Made by a program: the position numbers and the translations under genes
The notes under the pieces: model-generated
What the model was told of the DNA's origin: nothing
The model's database searches: none
What the model saw: only the letters and a program-made list of their open reading frames with translations
Assembly (NCBI RefSeq): GCF_022810305.1
Contig: NZ_JALGQH010000026.1
Location: 1 to 64,000, forward strand
Source of the DNA: Rhodococcus sp. ARC_M6
GTDB taxonomy: Bacteria > Actinomycetota > Actinomycetes > Mycobacteriales > Mycobacteriaceae
Direction of reading: 5' to 3'
DNA length: 64,000 bases
Shown here: positions 40,101-48,831 of the stretch, piece after piece
Position numbering within the stretch: the stretch's first letter is position 1
Layout of the letters: each line of letters opens with the position of its first letter

Positions 40101-40424
40101 CTCGACGAGATCGACGCCGTCATGACTGCGCTACACGGGATCGAAGATTCCGTCACCGTCGTGGCCGCCACACCGGCCGGTGGCGCCGTGATCACCTATG
40201 TCCGAAGCGCACACGCCGCTAGTTCGCAGTCCGTCGTCGCCCTCGACGTGCTAGCGGCACACGCAATGGATCATCTGCCGTCGTACATGGTTCCTGACAG
40301 CTTCCACATCGTGGATTCGTTTCCCATCGGCGCCGATGGACACATCGACATTGCTGCCCTTCCATCGCCGATCCTTGCGCCCACACCGGCGATCAGGCGC
40401 GTTTTCGGCTCTTCTCAGCGTTAG
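37113..40424 (+). CDS. degenerate NRPS-like protein: C domain, half C domain, truncated A domain
   Basis: The 1103-residue protein begins at GTG 37113 with AGGGAG six bases upstream. Residues about 25-430 form a whole condensation-type domain (LTPLQQAIF opening), but the HHxxxDG motif reads HQIVLDG with Q156 in place of the catalytic second histidine. About 430-680 matches only the C-terminal half of a second condensation domain. About 690-1090 is an adenylation domain: A1/A2 region present, A3 degenerate (HIQYSGRSYGLS), the A4-A6 substrate core missing, then A7 YRTGERGRW, A8 RGVRVDLDEID and A10 reading GADGHIDIAAL with H1077 where the catalytic lysine should be. No carrier or thioesterase domain is present. 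It may be a decayed synthetase kept as an intact frame, or a repurposed non-catalytic protein. Confidence 0.75.
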   Translation: MKRSPGRRSGFGTSPDRQILRSSELCALTPLQQAIFDSQQRRPDVPLCVSHYVDVAGTLDLVILRASIAQSAREFGSAGLTLEISHGVVMNRIGRNVPDRIDVVDLRAETDPESAAQNWMGNESVRPLDLLSDPLTGSAVLVLGDARWLWYTRIHQIVLDGAGSRSMTARAAEVYTALVRSTPVPLTSAQSVHSMTDTEQAYRGSTRWDADRQYWDAKLAGAPVRTSLAEPGAATGAKPLVRSATVPPGVTASLVHLAESQNVTLSTVVTASFAMYLARMTGSDDLILRLPVPVRTTHIVRRSGGTMSNVVPLRLIVDPRVGVDELLRAVKFELVGALRHQKYRDQRLHHGPVLTLNLFPVVLTIGDAQGVLHGLSAGPVEDLDVAVSQVSRDAELQISFAANPDMYTGEVLTVHHRRFLEFVAHFSAAEPRTQLVDVDPRTGTVWGSAVRHSRNLAYWSTVLATPAPELGLLAAPVGERSSAEIVIGPELYRGLEALADSMCTSVFVLLQTAVAGLLRRMGSASEISIGISVRGYGATTADEFVSMFANQLVLRSAVDTNVSLARLIEQMDDVIVDALIHADIRLSAVMANVGDGHSVDAGPPFRVLVSAQDPIDAHPQFPEVMVGIPVGFDLAAMPEVYVALPIPQRNSDRHLQPIVGFFDCLASPQQVDGLAFRFVRILRAMVDNSHTSLGSVDLLRPDERKELMAVTQPNAVIGDLSEGFVQVALENPDSIAVTSDADRITYGDLFERSNRLAHKLIDMGVEAETPVGIHLSGSVNTVVAIIAVLEAGGAYFLLEGSGPALRQAFILYDAQPHCVIADSEISGQVVVSTDVDGYSSERPQRMDRGGANALAHIQYSGRSYGLSVTHGAAIASGDAGIWGALLHGRTLIPSNDFHYPDGFPPVRGHSVYVLDNHLSPVPIGVPGEIYVIDGHLPRGYLRRPGKTAVDFVADPFNRDGRRLYRTGERGRWTATGQLEHLEYGVRTASVRGVRVDLDEIDAVMTALHGIEDSVTVVAATPAGGAVITYVRSAHAASSQSVVALDVLAAHAMDHLPSYMVPDSFHIVDSFPIGADGHIDIAALPSPILAPTPAIRRVFGSSQR

Positions 40425-41205
40425 ATTTGGCCTCGTCGACGCTGCGCTGCAAGGCAGCCACGAGGTCGACGACGTCCGCGTCCTCACCACCTTGATCGAC
40501 TTCGGCCGCAGGTATGACCTTCTTGCCGCCATTCTCGATCATCTCGTCGAGCAGTCCGCGAAGTTGAAGTTGGTAGTCGTCGGTGAATTCGGTCGGATCA
40601 AAATCGCCCGCCATGCTCTCCACCAGGGTCTGGGCCATCTTCAATTCTTTGTCCTTCGGCTTTTCCACGCCGTCGAGTGACGGGAACTCCGCGGCGCGCA
40701 CCTCGTCGGGCCACAGCAACGTCTGGATAACCAATACCCCGTCGCGAGCGCGCATCGCGGCGAGTCGAGTTTTCTGCCGCAAAGTGAAGTGAACGAGGGC
40801 AGTACGGTCGCTCTCCGCCAGTACCGTCGAGAGAAGTACATAGGCTTTCGGTGACGCCGAATCTGGTTCGAGGAAGTAACTCTTCTCGAAGAGGACAGGA
40901 TCGATTTGATCGTTCGGAACAAATTCGAGCACGGGGATTTCATGCTTTTCAGCGGCCGGTAGCTTGGTGAAATCCTCGTCGGTGAGGATTACCCGTGAGC
41001 CGTCTTCCGCGTCGTACGCCTTGTCGATATCAGCGAATTGCACGGTGTTTCCACACTCCGAGCACACACGGTTGTATTTGATCCGGCCACCATCCTTGGC
41101 GTGGACCTGGTGAAACTTGATGTCGTGGTCTTCGGTCGCGGAATACACCTTGACCGGAACATTGACCAGACCGAACGCTATCGAGCCTTTCCAAATCGAG
41201 CGCAT
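40393..41205 (-). CDS. ku: non-homologous end-joining protein Ku
   Basis: The 270-residue bacterial Ku forms a homodimer ring on DNA ends. It starts MRSIWKGSIAFGLVNVPVKVYSATEDHDIKFHQVH, the canonical Ku opening, and has the Lys/Arg-rich tail KSNAEKSRKRA that helps DNA binding. ATG at 41205 is chosen from the family start; the frame extends to 41283. The partner ligase LigD is not nearby. The 3' end overlaps the convergent NRPS-like gene by 32 bases. It is divergent from the mycolyltransferase gene, with 81 bases shared between the two starts. Confidence 0.95.
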   Translation of the reverse strand: MRSIWKGSIAFGLVNVPVKVYSATEDHDIKFHQVHAKDGGRIKYNRVCSECGNTVQFADIDKAYDAEDGSRVILTDEDFTKLPAAEKHEIPVLEFVPNDQIDPVLFEKSYFLEPDSASPKAYVLLSTVLAESDRTALVHFTLRQKTRLAAMRARDGVLVIQTLLWPDEVRAAEFPSLDGVEKPKDKELKMAQTLVESMAGDFDPTEFTDDYQLQLRGLLDEMIENGGKKVIPAAEVDQGGEDADVVDLVAALQRSVDEAKSNAEKSRKRA

Positions 41206-41286
41206 GGTTTCCATGATGGTCGCTGGCGGCCGATTGCGCGAGAGAAACCTCAGGTTTGCCGTATCGATTTCGGGTACTTGCATTGG

Positions 41287-42255
41287 ATGAGGAATTTCAC
41301 CGGTGCTCGAGTTTTCGCACTAGCGGCAGCGGTGTGCTGCGTTCCGGCGCTACTTGCTCCGGGGCCTGCCGTCGCTGAGAACGCGCGCACACTCACCATC
41401 ACGGTGCACTCCGACGCGATGAATCGCGACATCTCCCTTGAAGTAATCCTCCCGGCTGATACGAGCTCACCGCGGCCGACGCTCTATCTGCTCAACGGCG
41501 CCGGCGGCGGGGAAGACAATGCGACGTGGGAAGCGCGCACCGATGTGCTCAGCTTCTTCGCTGACAAGAACGTCAATGTCGTGACCCCGATGGAAGGCGC
41601 GTTCAGCTATTACACCGACTGGCAGAAGGACGATCCGGTGCTGGGCCGAAATAAGTGGCAGACCTTCCTCACCCAGGAACTTCCGCCCGCGATCGATGCA
41701 CGATTCGGCACTACCGGAGTCAATGCCATCGCCGCGATTTCGATGACGGCGACATCTGTTCTCAATCTAGCGATCGCTGCACCCGGGTTGTATCTGAGCG
41801 TCGGCGCGTACAGCGGATGCGCCGAGACGAGTACACAGCCCGGGCAGGATTACGTCAGGCTTGTTGTCGGAGCGCGGGGTGGCGCCGACCCCACCAATAT
41901 GTGGGGTCCCTTTGACGGACCGGGCTGGCGTGAAAACGATCCCGTGGTCAATGCCGAGAAACTCCGTGGCACGGACCTCTACGTTTCCAGCGGAACCGGC
42001 CTGCCCGGTCCGTACGAGAATCTCGCCGGACCGGGCATCGACGGCAATGTCGGAACGCTGGCGAGCCAGGTGGCTATCGGCGGTGTGATCGAGGCAGCTG
42101 TCGACGGTTGTACCCATACATTGGCTGATCGACTCAATTCCCTGGGCATTCCGGCCACCTTCGACTTTCGGCCCACCGGCACACACTCATGGGGCTACTG
42201 GCAGGACGATCTGCACAATTCATGGACGATGATTGCGCGTTCGATCGGTGCCTGA
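41287..42255 (+). CDS. secreted mycolyltransferase / antigen 85-like esterase
   Basis: The 322-residue exported alpha/beta-hydrolase has a signal peptide (MRNFTGARVFALAAAVCCVP..., cleavage near AVA-E). It keeps the family layout: PTLYLLNGAGGGEDNATWE, VVTPMEGAFSYYTDWQ, the nucleophile serine in ISMTATSVLNLA (usual form GLSMxGxSAL), and the catalytic-type histidine in TGTHSWGYWQDDLH. These enzymes attach mycolic acids to trehalose or arabinogalactan outside the membrane. The nucleophile elbow lacks the usual flanking glycine, so activity may differ. ATG at 41287 is used; the ribosome site is weak. Confidence 0.85.
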   Translation: MRNFTGARVFALAAAVCCVPALLAPGPAVAENARTLTITVHSDAMNRDISLEVILPADTSSPRPTLYLLNGAGGGEDNATWEARTDVLSFFADKNVNVVTPMEGAFSYYTDWQKDDPVLGRNKWQTFLTQELPPAIDARFGTTGVNAIAAISMTATSVLNLAIAAPGLYLSVGAYSGCAETSTQPGQDYVRLVVGARGGADPTNMWGPFDGPGWRENDPVVNAEKLRGTDLYVSSGTGLPGPYENLAGPGIDGNVGTLASQVAIGGVIEAAVDGCTHTLADRLNSLGIPATFDFRPTGTHSWGYWQDDLHNSWTMIARSIGA

Positions 42256-42280
42256 TCGCCAGGGCGGTCTTGCCGCGGAG

Positions 42281-42628
42281 CTACATCGAGACGATGCGAA
42301 GCACCAACGCGGCGGCCGAGAGAAGGCCGAGCATTGCCGGCGGCGCGATCTGGTGGTCGCCTGCCTTGAGGTGCGCGACGACTGCGCCGACGAAGTACAG
42401 GGTCAGCCCGATCGCGGCGGCGATTCCAATGGCGGGGATCCACAACCCGACCAGCAGTCCGATGATTCCGGCCAACTTGATCAGTCCGAGTTGCGGGATC
42501 CGATCTTCAGGCACGCCGAGCCCGGTCAAGCTCGCGACCAGCTTCTCTTCTCGTGTGAGATCGAGGTAGGCGGAACCTGCGAGGGTTGCGGTCAAGATCG
42601 CTGCGATAACGACATAGGCGATGAACAT
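42281..42628 (-). CDS. DoxX-like small membrane protein
   Basis: The 115-residue protein has four hydrophobic segments and the DoxX-like arrangement SAYLDLTREEKLVASLTGLGVPEDRIPQLGLIKLAGIIGLLVG. Function in this subgroup is unclear; several are induced by thiol or xenobiotic stress. It is divergent from the marR gene with 91 bases between starts, the classic arrangement of a MarR regulator and its target. It is convergent with the mycolyltransferase gene. Confidence 0.85.
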   Translation of the reverse strand: MFIAYVVIAAILTATLAGSAYLDLTREEKLVASLTGLGVPEDRIPQLGLIKLAGIIGLLVGLWIPAIGIAAAIGLTLYFVGAVVAHLKAGDHQIAPPAMLGLLSAAALVLRIVSM

Positions 42629-42670
42629 GGTCTGGCTCCAACGGTAGATGCGGGATGATCGTTGAGAACT

Positions 42671-42683
42671 ATAAACGATTTAT
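42671..42683. promoter_or_regulatory. candidate MarR operator (ATAAA-CGA-TTTAT)
   Basis: A perfect dyad of two 5-base arms around CGA lies centrally in the 91-base region between the divergent doxX-like and marR genes, in an AT-rich patch. It suits a MarR-type operator controlling both genes. Palindromes of this size are common, so support is modest. Confidence 0.45.
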
Positions 42684-42719
42684 CCGAATCTACAATTTTG
42701 TCGCTGATACGGTAGGAGC

Positions 42720-43226
42720 ATGTCAGCAGTATCTGAATCCGCGAACCTCACCGATCGACTCGGGTTCCTTCTGGCTACGCGCGGTGATGCCACCAAGGCG
42801 CGGATACAACTTGCGATGGGCGCTGTGAACCTGCCGCCGCGCCACGCCATGACGTTGATGCACTTGCGTGCCGGACCGAGGAGTCAGCGCGAGATCGCGG
42901 ATATTCTCGAGATCGACCCGAGCCAGCTCGTCGCGATCCTCAACGACCTCGAGTGCAGCGGACAACTCGAGCGTCGCCGCGATCCGATCGATCGCCGTCG
43001 TCACATCGTGGAACTGGCCGAGGCCGGCGCGGCAACGCTGGAAGCCATGCAGTCAGCTCTCGACGAAGCTGAGCGCGAGCTGTTCTCCGGACTGTCTGAA
43101 GCTGATCGGGCGTTGCTTCGTGACTTGCTCAATCGGGTGTCCGTGACCGTCGAGCATGGCGACTGCGCCGGTGAAACGGTGCCGTCATCAGAGTCTTCTG
43201 CACCCGCCGCGGCGAGGAAGCCATGA
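42720..43226 (+). CDS. MarR-family transcriptional regulator
   Basis: The 168-residue regulator has the MarR winged helix at about 55-115: QREIADILEIDPSQLVAILNDLECSGQLERRRDPIDRRRHIVELAEAG, with the D-x-R-DRRxH wing. It probably represses the divergent doxX-like gene and itself in the absence of an unknown small ligand. ATG at 42720 follows GGAG closely. Its last 98 bases overlap the 3' end of the convergent lycopene cyclase gene. Confidence 0.9.
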   Translation: MSAVSESANLTDRLGFLLATRGDATKARIQLAMGAVNLPPRHAMTLMHLRAGPRSQREIADILEIDPSQLVAILNDLECSGQLERRRDPIDRRRHIVELAEAGAATLEAMQSALDEAERELFSGLSEADRALLRDLLNRVSVTVEHGDCAGETVPSSESSAPAAARKP

Positions 43227-44292
43227 TCGACATCATCACATTTGCGGTGGCGGCCGCGTCGCGGCGATCGGACAGATAGGCGCGTTGCTGATCGACAGGT
43301 AGTGCAAAGAACCTCGCGAAGAAGGCTTCGACGTCCTCGGGATCGAGGGTGAGAAGAGCGTTCAGGCCGACTCGGCGCAGCGCGGCGACGCCCCTCGCAG
43401 AATGCGGCCAGAGTTCACGTAGTGGATCGTCCCCGCGCGCAATCGCCGACGCAACGATATCGGCTTCATTCAAGGCGGCCGCGACGCTGTAACCGGTGCC
43501 CGGATGCATCAGGCCGCCGCGCGCACCGAACCGGAAAATCGGTCCGCGTAGTCCTGGTGGTGGTTCGACACCGAATCGGACGCGTTCGACAGGGGGGCCT
43601 TCCGGTGCGACTACTCCGCGATTGTCGAGTCGGATATGCAATCGACGTTTCAGCTCGGTTAGCGGTATCGGCGGCCGACCCACCAGACAGGTTTCCTCGA
43701 GCAGCATCCGCTCGGAGTCGAGTGGAACGGCGTAGAGGAACGACGGTTGACCGCCGGCGCGAGTTCCGTTGTCTTGGCGCCAGTCCATGAACCAGGCGTC
43801 GTTGCCGTCGAGCGCCGGCTCGGCGCTGGCACGGTTGACGACAATTCCGAACGCGGTCTGTTGTGCCGATCGGGGAGTGATCGTGGTGCCACGGGCATCG
43901 ACAACCACTGAGCCGACGGCGTGTGTGCCGTCGGCGCAGAAAACCGAAGCACGGGTCAGGCGAATGGCTTTGGTGGCGATGACCTGCATCGATGAGTTTG
44001 ACAGTAATGATTGCAGCAATGGTGTATTCAATACGCAATATGTGCGATCGAGGGTTGTGACACATTCGGCCCACACTGACGGCCGTTCGATACGGGTAGA
44101 CGCGACCTCGGCCGGCAACCAGGCCGGGAGTTCGTCCTCCCACGCCGCATAGGTCGCAGCCCATCGTCGCGACGGGTGCGGATCAACGAGAATCACCGAC
44201 AGATCGTGAGCGATGCATCGCGTCGCCAAAGCCCGGCCAGCCGGCCCGCCGCCCACGATCACGACGTCAGCGGTCTGGATTCGAGGTGCCAT
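43129..44292 (-). CDS. crtL: lycopene beta-cyclase (CrtL type)
   Basis: The 387-residue FAD/NAD(P)-dependent cyclase closes beta-ionone rings on lycopene. The Rossmann motif VVIVGGGPAGRALATRC is near the N-terminus; family blocks include AAWEDELPAWL, FLYAVPLDSERMLLEETCL and FGARGGLMHPGTGYSVAAALNEAD. Rhodococcus is known to have a CrtL of this type that cyclises one end only (CrtLm, described in R. erythropolis). ATG at 44292 is used rather than the longer frame to 44343. No other carotenoid gene is in the window. Divergent from the ABC-F gene. Confidence 0.88.
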   Translation of the reverse strand: MAPRIQTADVVIVGGGPAGRALATRCIAHDLSVILVDPHPSRRWAATYAAWEDELPAWLPAEVASTRIERPSVWAECVTTLDRTYCVLNTPLLQSLLSNSSMQVIATKAIRLTRASVFCADGTHAVGSVVVDARGTTITPRSAQQTAFGIVVNRASAEPALDGNDAWFMDWRQDNGTRAGGQPSFLYAVPLDSERMLLEETCLVGRPPIPLTELKRRLHIRLDNRGVVAPEGPPVERVRFGVEPPPGLRGPIFRFGARGGLMHPGTGYSVAAALNEADIVASAIARGDDPLRELWPHSARGVAALRRVGLNALLTLDPEDVEAFFARFFALPVDQQRAYLSDRRDAAATANVMMSIMASSPRRVQKTLMTAPFHRRSRHARRSRTPD

Positions 44293-44448
44293 CTGTCCAC
44301 AATTGCATCTATTGCCTGCAACTCTCACTGTTAGCGGATTCACACGCTGCTGGTCGGCAGAGGCGATTCCTCACGGTAAAATTGGAAGTTCTTGTGTCTG
44401 CCGTCAGGCATCTTTCACCCGTAGTAGCCATTTTCTGAGGAGTTCTGC

Positions 44449-46080
<1,632 letters not shown>

Positions 46081-46400
46081 TCACACCTACGACAATGCCG
46101 GCCAACTCGATCAGAGTTGGCCGGCATTGTCGTATCGGTAGAAAGTTCGATGACGATTCAATCGCGATCAGCCGGTCGGGGAAGCAGCTCCAATCGCACT
46201 CGATCAGGAGTCGCTGGTAGGCAAGTTTTGCGTGTGCCTACTCGTCGAGAAACATCGGTAACAGTGTTCCGCGATCAACTCACCGCCCGAACCGATATCG
46301 CGACCGCGCCACAGTCTGCCCGTCCGAGCCAGTTCGCCGACGGTGTCAGCGACCGTGATCGGGTACACGTCTAGGGGGCACATTCGGAAAGGACTCGAGG
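46081..46400. other. intergenic region after the ABC-F gene
   Basis: It holds the strong terminator at 46088-46134 and then about 260 bases with no convincing gene, which must include the promoter of the gene at 46401. Confidence 0.6.
46088..46134 (+). terminator. 21-bp perfect hairpin terminator
   Basis: 46088-46108 is perfectly complementary to 46114-46134 around a 5-base loop, starting 8 bases after the ABC-F stop. No long T-run follows, as is common in actinobacteria. Confidence 0.85.
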
Positions 46401-47123
46401 GTGACTGACAATCCACGATCGATTGCTGAGCAGACCAGGGCTGTTCCTCCGGGCGACGGACAGGAGCGGTTCGCCGGTTACGGGGTAATGGGCGAGCCGT
46501 TCGCGAGTGGTCACTACTTGGCGATGCGGCACTTTCCTGCCAGCTCCGTCGGTAGCGGGTACGACTCGGTGTGGCATCGGGACCCAGCCGGAAGCTGGTT
46601 CATTTACAGCAGTAGTTCGCCCGAGGCTAGTTGCGCCCGATATTTCGGCTCGGCCGTCGAGGAAGCACGAACTGCAGAGATCGCGGTGACGTGGAGCGGT
46701 CCGTCCACGTTTACGGTGAGGGTGGACAAGTGGCTTGTGTGGGATCTCGAATTGGGCCGATCAGCTGCCACTGTCGCGATGACGACCCTGGGTGAACTCA
46801 TGCCGGGCGCGTTGTGGCGGAGCAATGCCGTCCTGTCTGCGATGGGACGCGCCGCCGGGCCCGCGTTGGGCGTAGGTCGGGTGCGGCTGACCGGCACGAC
46901 CCCGAACGGCCAGCGATTCCGTGCCAACCCGCGGATGCTGTGGACCGTTGACGGTAGCCGGGCGACAATCGATGGGGTGGACGTCGGACCGGCCGGGCCA
47001 TTGTCCGTTCAGGCGCGCCTCGGAGACTTCTGGCTGCCGCAGCGGGGAATGTTCGTCGTGGGTGAGTCGTATTTCGACGCCTACGACGCCACTCGGCACC
47101 AGTCGGCCAGTCCCCGCGGCTGA
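46401..47123 (+). CDS. conserved hypothetical protein, beta-rich
   Basis: The 240-residue soluble protein is not recognised. It lacks a signal peptide and membrane helices. The sequence is rich in aromatic beta strands: MRHFPASSVGSGYDSVWHRDPAGSWFIYSS, then VTWSGPSTFTVRVDKWLVWDLELG, and a later hydrophobic helix around residue 130-150 (LPG..LWRSNAVLSAMGRAAGPALG). The pattern of a domain reading a bound lipid or ligand is possible but unproven. GTG at 46401 has GGA upstream. It is a single gene between the core ABC-F gene and a gene-poor region. Confidence 0.7.
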   Translation: MTDNPRSIAEQTRAVPPGDGQERFAGYGVMGEPFASGHYLAMRHFPASSVGSGYDSVWHRDPAGSWFIYSSSSPEASCARYFGSAVEEARTAEIAVTWSGPSTFTVRVDKWLVWDLELGRSAATVAMTTLGELMPGALWRSNAVLSAMGRAAGPALGVGRVRLTGTTPNGQRFRANPRMLWTVDGSRATIDGVDVGPAGPLSVQARLGDFWLPQRGMFVVGESYFDAYDATRHQSASPRG

Positions 47124-47457
47124 GTTACCCCACCTGAGGTCCCTCCTGTGATTGAGGATTTCCTGTGCGAGCCGTGAAAATGCCTGGCCAAGGCCATCAT
47201 TCGGCGGAGTCGACTGGGATGATCTATCTGACATTTGATGGAACGTGCCCCGAATTTGCGTGGTGGTGTAGCTTTTGGAGACCGTCGACCTGGCTCTCTC
47301 AAAGTTGGCATTCCAAAGGGCTCTGTGCCGTGGATGGGCGAGCTCAAGGTGCTCGAACGTGGCATTGGTCAGTCCGATGCTCGACTTCCTTCTACCTCGA
47401 CCGGGATGCCCGCCCAACTGCGCGCTTTGTGCCTCTCGGCCTCGGGGTATTGGGCAA
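47124..47457. other. gene-free stretch
   Basis: Several overlapping short frames occur here in both directions, but none has a ribosome site together with protein-like composition. Nothing else was recognised. Confidence 0.5.
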
Positions 47458-47616
47458 TTAGGACGCTTGCGGATTCTGGCTCCGCGACGGGTGGTACTGC
47501 TGACGCAGAGTGTTTTCGTATTCTGTCAATCGGCGAACTGCATCGTAGTTGCCCATACGTTCTGCTCGGGCGATGAGGACCTCACAGTCGTACACCTGGT
47601 ATTCGAGGGACATCAT
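47458..47616 (-). CDS. small protein of 52 residues, unknown function
   Basis: A short frame begins ATG-ATG at 47616/47613 behind GAAGGAGCAAGGAA, an excellent ribosome site. The product, MMSLEYQVYDCEVLIARAERMGNYDAVRRLTEYENTL in its first part split here for length only by description, is a charged amphipathic alpha-helical hairpin with no signal peptide. It is isolated in a gene-poor stretch. The ribosome site and helix pattern favour a real gene; the small size leaves doubt. Confidence 0.5.
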   Translation of the reverse strand: MMSLEYQVYDCEVLIARAERMGNYDAVRRLTEYENTLRQQYHPSRSQNPQAS

Positions 47617-48249
47617 TTCCTTGCTCCTTCCGGTCGGTTCGAGTGACTCACGACCACCACTCGAACCATGACATCGAAACGGATGATGCACACCGGTCTA
47701 CATACCTGGATGTATACCTGCATTCCGACGGACGGACTCGAACTGAAGTTTCAGCCAATGTCGAAGGCGGCGCACGTTGATACACATGTGATCGTCGCGC
47801 CCTGGGGATAAGCCCTCCTGTGGAGTCCGTGAGGTACACAGCAGGAGGGTATTCAACGTCGTGATGGGTTTGTCATGTCGCTCGATTCGTGTTGCGGCGG
47901 GTGTTGGAACGTCAGGACACCGAGGTCAGGACCTGAAGATCGTGCCGAGAATCGAGGGACCCAGTCGATGGCGGTGTCATCAGGGTGGTGTCGGCGGTTC
48001 CATCGCACCCCAGTTTCAGGTTAGGTAAACCCTCTCGCGGATCGAAACGCTATGCAAGAAGGCAGGTTTGCAGCCTTCAGTGCGCTTCGTGGATATTGAT
48101 TTGGCACCCGCCGAGTGGGACGTTGGGATGCTCCCGGCGTTCGGGACCTAATCCGAAGCCAGGCCGTCAAGGCTAGGATCGATGGATTTGTTGTATCCTC
48201 CACGCCAAGCAATTCGGAGAGTGACACTGCAAGCAGAGGATTCCAATCG
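47617..48249. other. gene-free stretch before the Imm5-like gene
   Basis: About 630 bases contain no supported gene. A hairpin at 47813-47849 (CCCTCCTG/CAGGAGGG, loop 21) and a fragment resembling a tRNA T-loop at 47733-47744 are the only structures seen. The stretch looks like decayed or rearranged DNA. Confidence 0.5.
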
Positions 48250-48765
48250 ATGATTCTCCCCAAGATTCGGGACCCTCGCTTCGTGACGATCCGCCGCGGT
48301 GGCAGCCTCACTGATTCGGATCACCATCTCCTCGCACTGTGGGCGGCATCGTGCGCCGAGCACGTCCTCGACCTCTTCGAGTCGACTCGGCCTGATGACC
48401 CACGGCCGCGTCAGGCGATTGAGCATGCCCGCGCCTGGGTGCGTGGCGAGGTCAAGATGATGGAGGCTCGCGCGGCAGGTGGTCATGCAATGGGTGCGGC
48501 CAGAGACCTGCGTGGGGCGCCGCGGCATGCTGCGTACGCTGCCGGCCAGGCCGGAGCCGTCGGACACGTCGCCGCGCATGAACTCGGTGCGGCTGCCTAT
48601 GCGATCAAGGCTGTACGGGCTGCTGCGACGGACGGCGAGGGTGAAGCTGCTGGGAGGCTCGAGTGCCAGTGGCAGCGTGACCAACTTCCGGAGGCAATTC
48701 GTGAGCTGGTCCTCGATGATCAACGGTTGCGAAACGATATCTGCTGGTCGGTGTTCAAATTCTAG
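48250..48765 (+). CDS. Imm5-like putative immunity protein
   Basis: The 171-residue alpha-helical protein starts MILPKIRDPRFVTIRRGGSLTDSDHHLLALWAASCAEHVL with AGAGGA nine bases upstream. It then has DPRPRQAIEHARAWVRGEV, an alanine-rich helical block (AAGGHAMGAARDLRGAPRHAAYAAGQAGAVGHVAAHELGAAAYAIKA) and ends LPEAIRELVLDDQRLRNDICWSVF. This is the layout of the actinobacterial family annotated as putative immunity protein (Imm-5-like). No toxin gene is adjacent, so either it is an orphan immunity gene or the name does not reflect its role. A longer frame to 48115 is not supported. Confidence 0.75.
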   Translation: MILPKIRDPRFVTIRRGGSLTDSDHHLLALWAASCAEHVLDLFESTRPDDPRPRQAIEHARAWVRGEVKMMEARAAGGHAMGAARDLRGAPRHAAYAAGQAGAVGHVAAHELGAAAYAIKAVRAAATDGEGEAAGRLECQWQRDQLPEAIRELVLDDQRLRNDICWSVFKF

Positions 48766-48774
48766 GACCTTCGG

Positions 48775-48822
48775 CCCTGTGCGCCCTTTTGGTAGTCAGC
48801 ACTACGAAAAAGGCGCACAGGG
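48775..48822. terminator. hairpin terminator, second copy of the GTGCGCC type
   Basis: CCCTGTGCGCC at 48775-48785 pairs with GGCGCACAGGG at 48812-48822, extended by TTTT/AAAA inside (48787-48790 with 48807-48810) and a further GTAG/CTAC stem. It lies between the convergent Imm5-like and acnR genes and serves both. The core is the same as in 12431-12478. Confidence 0.8.
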
Positions 48823-48831
48823 GCGAAGCCC

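Noticed and set aside
47733-47744. Sequence resembling a tRNA T-loop (GTTCGAGTCCG on the minus strand)
   Set aside because: The flanking bases cannot form the T-stem and no acceptor, D or anticodon arm can be built around it.
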